From assembly GCF_030811475.1 (NCBI RefSeq), contig NZ_JAUSQV010000001.1, positions 868,001 to 932,000 on the forward strand: a DNA stretch of 64,000 nt, in the 5' to 3' direction. A program made the position numbers and the translations under genes. Positions 59,374 to 64,000 of this stretch are shown here, piece after piece (position 1 is the first letter of the stretch; each line of letters begins with the position of its first letter). The stretch comes from Nakamurella flavida (GTDB taxonomy: Bacteria > Actinomycetota > Actinomycetes > Mycobacteriales > Nakamurellaceae). The notes below the pieces were generated by a model. The model saw nothing but the letters and a program-made list of their open reading frames with translations. It searched no databases and had not been told where the DNA came from.

Positions 59374-60491
59374 AGGTGGGCCACCCGGCGCCGACGGACC
59401 AGGGCGATGAACACCGGGGCTCCGGCGATGGCCACGACGATGCCGACGGACAGTTCACCGGGACGCACCACGACCCGCCCGATCACGTCGGCGACGAGCA
59501 GCAGGAGGGGAGCCAGCACAGCGGAGTAGGCGAGCACCCACCGGTTGTCCGGCCCGGTGATCGCCCGGGCGATGTGCGGGACGGCCAACCCGACGAACAG
59601 GATGGGCCCCACGGCGGCGGTGGCGGACCCGGCGAGCAGGGTGACGACCAGGCCGGACAGCAGCCGGGTCCGGGTGACGCCGGCGCCCAGCGCGCGACCG
59701 ACGTCCTCCCCGAGGGCCAGGGCGTTCAGCGACCGCCCCAGGCAGAGCGCGATGACCAGGCCGAGCACAGCGGTGGGCAGCACCGCCCAGAACACCTCGA
59801 CGCCGCGGCCGCCGAGCGAGCCGACCGCCCAGAAGCGGTAACGGTCGAAGGTGGCCGGATCGAGCACGGTCAGCGCGTCGACGACCGCGCCGAGGGCCGC
59901 GGTGACGGCGGTGCCGGCCAGGGCCAGTCGGACCGGGGTGGCTCCGCTGCGCCCGGCCGAACCCAGGACGTAGACCACGACGGAGGCCAGCGCGGCTCCG
60001 ACGAAGGCGAACGGGAGGTAACCCAGCGCGGAGCTGATCCCGAAGGCGCCGATGCCGACGACCACCGCCGCGGCCGCGCCGGCGTTGACGCCCAGCAGGC
60101 CCGGGTCGGCCAGCGGATTGCGGGTCAGCGCCTGCATCACGGCACCGGCGACCCCGAGCGCGGCCCCGACGAGGATGCCCATCGCCGTCCGCGGGACCCG
60201 CAGGGTGTGCACGATGGTGGCGTCGGTGGACCCGTCGTCGGCGAACAGGACGCGCAACACCTCACCGGGCCCGATGGTCCGGCTGCCGACGGCGATGGAC
60301 ACCACGACCACGACCAGCACGGCGATCAGGGCCAGCGCGAGGCCGACGACCCGGGCCCGCCCGGTGGCGGCCAGGTAGCGGGAGGCCTTGCCCGGCACCG
60401 TCGAGTGACCGGAGGTCTCGGGGGCGCCGACGGGCCGCGCGGTCCCCGGGTCGCCGGGCTGCCCGGGGACCGCGCGGGGGACGGACGGCAC
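59370..60491 (-). CDS. Iron-siderophore ABC transporter permease (FecCD family, first)
   Basis: The product is 373 residues. After a 45-residue proline-rich N-terminus come nine or ten helices with the FecCD motifs LRVPRTAMGILVGAALGVAGAVMQALTRNPLADPGLLGVNAG (MQALTRNPLADPGLLG), VGSLGGRGVEVF and the coupling loop AVGPILFVGLAVPHIARAITG. GTG 60491 is chosen because AAGGAGGAG lies five bases upstream; an in-frame start at 60515 lacks one. It is the first gene of the uptake operon and faces the siderophore-interacting protein gene across the iron boxes. Confidence 0.93.
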   Translation of the reverse strand: MPSVPRAVPGQPGDPGTARPVGAPETSGHSTVPGKASRYLAATGRARVVGLALALIAVLVVVVVSIAVGSRTIGPGEVLRVLFADDGSTDATIVHTLRVPRTAMGILVGAALGVAGAVMQALTRNPLADPGLLGVNAGAAAAVVVGIGAFGISSALGYLPFAFVGAALASVVVYVLGSAGRSGATPVRLALAGTAVTAALGAVVDALTVLDPATFDRYRFWAVGSLGGRGVEVFWAVLPTAVLGLVIALCLGRSLNALALGEDVGRALGAGVTRTRLLSGLVVTLLAGSATAAVGPILFVGLAVPHIARAITGPDNRWVLAYSAVLAPLLLLVADVIGRVVVRPGELSVGIVVAIAGAPVFIALVRRRRVAHL

Positions 60492-60556
60492 CGCTCCTCC
60501 TTCGTCCGGATCCACCGGGTGGTCACCTGTACCCGACGGGGTTAGGCCAGGCTTGC

Positions 60557-60575
60557 TACGGTTAGGGTGACCTTA
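60557..60575. promoter_or_regulatory. Probable DtxR/IdeR iron box
   Basis: TACGGTTAGGGTGACCTTA matches 14 of 19 positions of the DtxR/IdeR consensus TTAGGTTAGGCTAACCTAA. A weaker second copy around GGGGTTAGGCCAGGCTT (from about 60538) overlaps its left side. Both lie between the divergent siderophore permease operon and the siderophore-interacting protein gene, so iron-dependent repression of both is expected. Confidence 0.65.
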
Positions 60576-60619
60576 CATGGAGGGGTGATCCCCTCGACCC
60601 GCTCAACCCACGGAGTCCG

Positions 60620-61525
60620 ATGGCCGAGCACACCCGCACGTCCCCGGTGACCACCGCGATCAGCCACGCCGCCGAGACCGTGTCCGACGGCGCCCGCACG
60701 GTGGTGGCCCAGGCGGTGCGTCGGCTGCCCGCCGTCCGCAGGGCCCGCAGCCAGGGCGCCACCGCGGTGCTGGCCCGGGTGACCCGCGTCCAGGGCATCA
60801 CCCCGGCGATGGCCCGGGTGACGTTCACCGCTCCGGAGTTCGCCGACTCCCGTCCGCTGGGCTCCGATCACTACGTGCGGCTGCTGCTCCCCCGGCCCGG
60901 CCAGGACGAGCTCGTGCTGCCCCGGACGGCCGAGTGGTACCCGGAACTGGTCGCGATGGCCCCCAAGGCCCGGCCCGTCCTGCGCAATTACACCGTACGG
61001 GAGGTGCGCCCCGAGGTCGCCGAGATGGACATCGACTTCGTGCGGCACGGCGACTCCGGCCCGGCCACCCGGTGGGTCAACCGGGCCGAGCCCGGCATGA
61101 CGGTCGGCATCATCGACCAGGGGGTCATCCACGAGGTCGAGGCCGATCGGGCCGACTATTTGATCGTCGGGGACGAGACGGCGCTGCCGGCCGCCGCCGG
61201 CATCCTCGCCGCGCTGCCGTCCTCCGTGCGGGCCCGGGTGCTGCTGGAGGTGCCGAGCGAGAGCGACCGCCAGGAGCTACCCACCGCGGCCGACGCCGAC
61301 GTCCGCTATCTGGTCCGGCCCGATGCGCACTGCCCGCCCGGCTCGCTGCTGCCCGGCGCGGTGGCCGGACTCGAGGTTCCCGCCGGGACGCGGTGCTGGG
61401 TATCCGGGGAGTCGGCGATGTCCACCCAGGTGCGGCGCTGCCTGGTCCGCCAGCACGGCGTACCCAAGGACGACGTGTGCTTCACCGGCTACTTCAAGTA
61501 CGGGAGCCCCGCCTACGCGGAATGA
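60620..61525 (+). CDS. Siderophore-interacting protein (FAD-binding ferric reductase)
   Basis: The product is 301 residues of the SIP/ViuB family. A 45-residue helical N-terminus precedes the FAD-binding barrel (about 50-165), with the flavin motif RNYTVREVR, DIDFVRHGDSGPATRWVNRA and MTVGIIDQG-type loop, and a C-terminal SIP domain (about 175-301) with LIVGDETALPAAAGIL and FTGYFKYG. It releases iron from imported ferric siderophores in the cytoplasm by reduction. ATG 60620 follows a CGGAG site. It diverges from the uptake operon, sharing the iron boxes. Confidence 0.92.
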   Translation: MAEHTRTSPVTTAISHAAETVSDGARTVVAQAVRRLPAVRRARSQGATAVLARVTRVQGITPAMARVTFTAPEFADSRPLGSDHYVRLLLPRPGQDELVLPRTAEWYPELVAMAPKARPVLRNYTVREVRPEVAEMDIDFVRHGDSGPATRWVNRAEPGMTVGIIDQGVIHEVEADRADYLIVGDETALPAAAGILAALPSSVRARVLLEVPSESDRQELPTAADADVRYLVRPDAHCPPGSLLPGAVAGLEVPAGTRCWVSGESAMSTQVRRCLVRQHGVPKDDVCFTGYFKYGSPAYAE

Positions 61526-61555
61526 CTCCGAAGGGGGTTGACTCCGAACGACGAG

Positions 61556-61598
61556 AAAAGGCCCGTCCCCCGAGCATCTGCGGGGGGACGGGCCTTTT
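61556..61598. terminator. Bidirectional rho-independent terminator
   Basis: AAAAGGCCCGTCCCCC (61556-61571) and its near-perfect complement ending in GGCCTTTT (to 61598) flank a short loop, and a further CTTT follows. A-runs on one side and T-runs on the other make it work both ways, for the siderophore reductase (+) and ctaF (-). Confidence 0.93.
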
Positions 61599-61618
61599 CT
61601 TTGCCGCGAGCCGAACGG

Positions 61619-62089
61619 TCAGTGGGCCGGCCGGCGGTGGTACTCGAAGAGCAGTCCGGCGACGGCCAGCAGGAGCAGGCCGATGCCGATGACCAGCATC
61701 CAGATGAGGAAGAAGGCCAGCGCGATGGCGGTGAACGCGGCCGACGCGGCCAGCGCGAGCGGCCAGTAGGAGCCCGGGGAGAAGAAGCCGATGTCCCCGG
61801 CACCGTCGGCGATGTCGGCGTCGTCGTTGTCCTCGGGGCGGGCCTCGTCGAGACGGCGCGAGGAGAACCGCAGGAAGGTGCCGATGATCAGGGTCAGGCC
61901 GAAGGTCAGGAACAGGGCCACCACCCCGACCGGCTCGGTGGACCACTGCAGCACGGCGTAGATGATCGCCGCGATGAGGAAGAACCCGGTCAACCCGAGG
62001 AACATCCAGGTCTCCACCAGCATGCCGCCCTTGGCGGCCTCCGGCTTCTCCTGACCCTCGCGATCACGTTCGTCGGTGTGCGTCGACAT
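61619..62089 (-). CDS. ctaF: Cytochrome c oxidase subunit IV (actinobacterial CtaF)
   Basis: The product is 156 residues with four membrane helices, in two pairs (about 25-47, 52-72 and 110-150), separated by a charged loop RRLDEARPEDNDDADIADGAGDIGFFSPGSYWPL (short motifs RRLDEARP and GFFSPGSYWPL). The FFSPGSYWP block is diagnostic for actinobacterial CtaF, a structural subunit of the aa3 oxidase in the bcc:aa3 supercomplex. ATG 62089 shares one base with the ctaC stop (TGATG). Transcription probably ends at the bidirectional hairpin 20 bp downstream. Confidence 0.93.
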   Translation of the reverse strand: MSTHTDERDREGQEKPEAAKGGMLVETWMFLGLTGFFLIAAIIYAVLQWSTEPVGVVALFLTFGLTLIIGTFLRFSSRRLDEARPEDNDDADIADGAGDIGFFSPGSYWPLALAASAAFTAIALAFFLIWMLVIGIGLLLLAVAGLLFEYHRRPAH

Positions 62090-63036
62090 CAGTTCCCCCC
62101 GGCGATCGGCTGGGAGGCCTCCTGGGCCTGCCGGTTGGTGGTGAACGGGTAGGTCGACGTGGCGACCGGCGAGCACAGCTCACCGCAGTCCGGGAACTGC
62201 GTCTGCACCTGGCGGAGCGCCTCGGCGGCGGTGTATCCGTCGTTGGTGGCCGGGTTGACCTGCTGGCGCAGACCGATGTACGCGTCGTAAACGTCCTGCG
62301 GAACGGCCCGGACCTCGAAGTTCATGGCCGAGTGGTAGGTGCCGCACAGCTCGGCGCACCGGCCGACGAACGCACCCGTGCGGGTGATCGTCGTCTGGAT
62401 GACGTTCTGCGTGTTGTTGGGCTCCGGATCCGGGAACACGTCGCGCTTGAAGACGTAGTCGATGACCCAGAACGAGTGGATGACGTCCCGGGAGGACAGC
62501 TCGTACTGGATGATCTGGCCGACCGGCAGCACCAGGACCGGCACCTCGGTGCTGGAGCCGATGGTGTGCACCTCCTGGCCGTCCGGGGCGGTGGTGCCCT
62601 GGTAGCCGAAGTCCCAGTTCCACTTGAAGCCGGTGACGTCGATGGTGACGGCCGGGTTCGGATCGCGCTTGAGCGCGAAGTTCTCGGTGGTGACGGTGAA
62701 GTAGAAGAGCACGCCGACCATGAGGAACGGGACGGCGGTGTAGATCAGCTCGAGGGGGAGGTTCTCCTTGGTCTGCTTCGGGTACAACGGGGAGTTCTTC
62801 CGCTTCCGGTAGGCGATGAACGCCCAGAACATCAGGCCCCACACCAGCACGCCGATGATCAGGGCGGAGATGACCGCACCCGTCCAGAACTGCCCCATGC
62901 GCGCGCCCTGCACGGTGACCGGATCGGGCCACCCGAAGCGCATGAACTCCTGCGTGGAGCAGCCGCTGATCAGCATCCCGCCGGTGGCGAGCGTCGCGGC
63001 CAGTGCGAGCCGCCGACCCTTTCCAGACCGTGCCAC
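62089..63036 (-). CDS. ctaC: Cytochrome c oxidase subunit II (CuA subunit, lipoprotein)
   Basis: The product is 315 residues. A lipoprotein signal ends in MLISGCSTQ. Two helices (about 50-75 and 95-117) follow, then a cupredoxin domain with the CuA ligands in DVIHSFWV (histidine) and GRCAELCGTYHSAMNF (two cysteines, histidine, methionine). It takes electrons from QcrC and passes them to subunit I. GTG 63036 has GAGGAAGG upstream; an in-frame ATG at 63063 has no such site. ctaD is not in the window, as is usual in actinobacteria. Confidence 0.95.
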   Translation of the reverse strand: MARSGKGRRLALAATLATGGMLISGCSTQEFMRFGWPDPVTVQGARMGQFWTGAVISALIIGVLVWGLMFWAFIAYRKRKNSPLYPKQTKENLPLELIYTAVPFLMVGVLFYFTVTTENFALKRDPNPAVTIDVTGFKWNWDFGYQGTTAPDGQEVHTIGSSTEVPVLVLPVGQIIQYELSSRDVIHSFWVIDYVFKRDVFPDPEPNNTQNVIQTTITRTGAFVGRCAELCGTYHSAMNFEVRAVPQDVYDAYIGLRQQVNPATNDGYTAAEALRQVQTQFPDCGELCSPVATSTYPFTTNRQAQEASQPIAGGN

Positions 63037-63395
63037 GTGCGTGCCTTCCTCGTCCTCGATCAAGCTGGTTCCCCCGGTCCGCCGCAGGGCCGGGGCCCGG
63101 ACGGAGGTGAGGCGCCTGGGCGCCCCATGGGGAATATCTGAAGATTACAGCCCGGCGACCTCACCGACCCCTTCGGGCACACCCGGATCGCCGTCCGGTG
63201 CATGTCGAACGTCACCCCGGCGGTCGGTCCCGGCGGGTGCGGACCCGGTCGGCGTCGTTCCTGTCGGATACTGGCCCCGGCCGCCCGCAGGATGCACGCC
63301 GCAGGATCTGCCCGCGGCCGGGCGGTGCGGGACAGAGCCGAACAGTGCGGGACAGGGCCGGACGGCGCAGGACGAGACAGGGACGGTGGCCACGC
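63037..63395. other. Divergent gap between ctaC and asnB with a 20-bp repeat
   Basis: The 359-bp gap holds no gene. GTGCGGGACAGAGCCGAACA (63325-63344) is followed by a second 20-bp copy (63345-63364) and a degenerate third, ending about 10 bp before the asnB start. AT-richer bases at 63130-63150 could hold the ctaC promoter. Confidence 0.5.
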
Positions 63396-64000
63396 GTGTG
63401 CGGACTGATGGGATTCGTCTCGGCGGACGGGACGGCCACGCAGCGGACCGCGCAGGTCGCCGCCGGTATGCGGTGTGCCCGCCACCGCGGCCCCGACGAA
63501 GCGGGCACCTGGACCGATGACGACGCCGCCGGCTCGGTGGTCTTCGGGTTCAACCGGTTGTCCATCATCGACATCGAGCACTCGCACCAGCCGTTGCGCT
63601 GGGGCCCGCCGGAGAGCCCGGATCGTTACGCACTCGTGTTCAACGGGGAGATCTACAACTACCTGGAGCTGCGCGCCGAGCTGACGGAGGAGTTCGGCAC
63701 CGTCTTCGCGACCGAGGGGGACGGCGAGGCCATCGTCGCCGCCGTGCACCACTGGGGACCGCGCGCGGTGTCCCGACTGCGCGGCATGTTCGCCTTCCTC
63801 GTCTGGGACACCCAGGAGCAGGTCCTGTTCGGGGCCCGGGACCCGTTCGGCATCAAGCCGCTCTTCACCGCCCGGACGGCCGACGGCGTCGGCTTCTCCT
63901 CCGAGGCCAAGGGTCTCCGGGAGCTGACCGGTCCGGCCGTGGTAGACCAGCGGGCCCTGCAGCACTACCTGGTCCTGCAGTACGTCCCGGAGCCCGCGAC
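63396..64000 (+). CDS. asnB: Asparagine synthase (glutamine-hydrolysing), N-terminal part
   Basis: The first 201 residues are inside the window; the gene continues past 64000. The GTG at 63396 places cysteine at position 2 (VCGLMGFVS), the N-terminal nucleophile of class II glutamine amidotransferases. RHRGPDEAGTW, FGFNRLSIID, LVFNGEIYNYLELRAEL, TEGDGEAIVAAV and FGARDPFGIKPLF follow in the standard order for AsnB. The synthetase domain lies outside. By position it matches Rv2201, next to ctaC in mycobacteria. Confidence 0.93.
   Translation, partial: MCGLMGFVSADGTATQRTAQVAAGMRCARHRGPDEAGTWTDDDAAGSVVFGFNRLSIIDIEHSHQPLRWGPPESPDRYALVFNGEIYNYLELRAELTEEFGTVFATEGDGEAIVAAVHHWGPRAVSRLRGMFAFLVWDTQEQVLFGARDPFGIKPLFTARTADGVGFSSEAKGLRELTGPAVVDQRALQHYLVLQYVPEPA

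Overview
The window is high-GC chromosomal DNA of an actinomycete. GTG starts are frequent, ATGA/GTGA stop-start overlaps join most operon genes, and the SOS and iron boxes are of actinobacterial type. Gene order follows two stretches remembered from Mycobacterium tuberculosis: about Rv1539-Rv1602 (lspA, rluD, dnaE1, Nudix regulator, nadABC, hisDCBH) on the left and about Rv2172c-Rv2201 (metF-like, prenyl synthase, Rv2175c, pknL, aroG, plsC, ArsA-like, pimB, NlpC/P60, trpD, ctaE-qcrCAB, ctaF-ctaC, asnB) on the right. Mannan genes (mptA, mptC) and fadD15 are absent, so it is probably not a mycobacterium; a Nakamurella- or Frankia-like lineage is possible but not provable here.

Left part (1-14 kb). 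The 5' end of an SOS-controlled gene leaves the window at base 1. A DinB-fold protein and a WYL regulator diverge. An ImuA-like mutasome gene carries a perfect LexA box over its start codon. A histidine cluster (hisD-hisC-hisB-small membrane ORF-hisH) and a de novo NAD operon (nadA-nadB-nadC-nitrilase-like gene) follow on the minus strand. The NAD operon faces nrtR across a perfect palindrome that overlaps a promoter placing the nrtR transcript start at its start codon.

Middle part (14-45 kb). dnaE1 is coupled to a membrane gene. Then come an UbiB-type kinase, rluD-lspA, a CPA1 antiporter, metF, a polyprenyl diphosphate synthase, the DNA-binding protein/PASTA-kinase pair, aroG, RNase AS, plsC, and a tightly coupled SRPBCC-ArsA-Cys protein-glucokinase operon. 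Envelope genes follow: pimB, and an NlpC/P60 hydrolase behind a c-di-AMP (ydaO-type) riboswitch. Next are a NYN-domain protein, a DEDDh/GIY-YIG fusion ending in a 14-bp minisatellite, a RAM-domain protein, and trpD with a degenerate receiver.

Right part (45-64 kb). The cytochrome bcc:aa3 supercomplex genes ctaE-qcrC-qcrA-qcrB are separated from ctaC-ctaF and asnB by about 11.5 kb. This stretch holds a frameshifted lipoprotein gene, a two-component system with an FtsX/LolD-type ABC exporter, and an iron-siderophore uptake locus (binding protein, ATPase, two permeases, and a divergent siderophore-interacting reductase) under probable DtxR/IdeR boxes. Strong hairpin terminators mark the module borders. 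Most of the window is conserved core genome. I found no CRISPR array, tRNA, rRNA, transposase or obvious defence system. The notable signals are regulatory sites, small ORFs, a pseudoenzyme and repeats.
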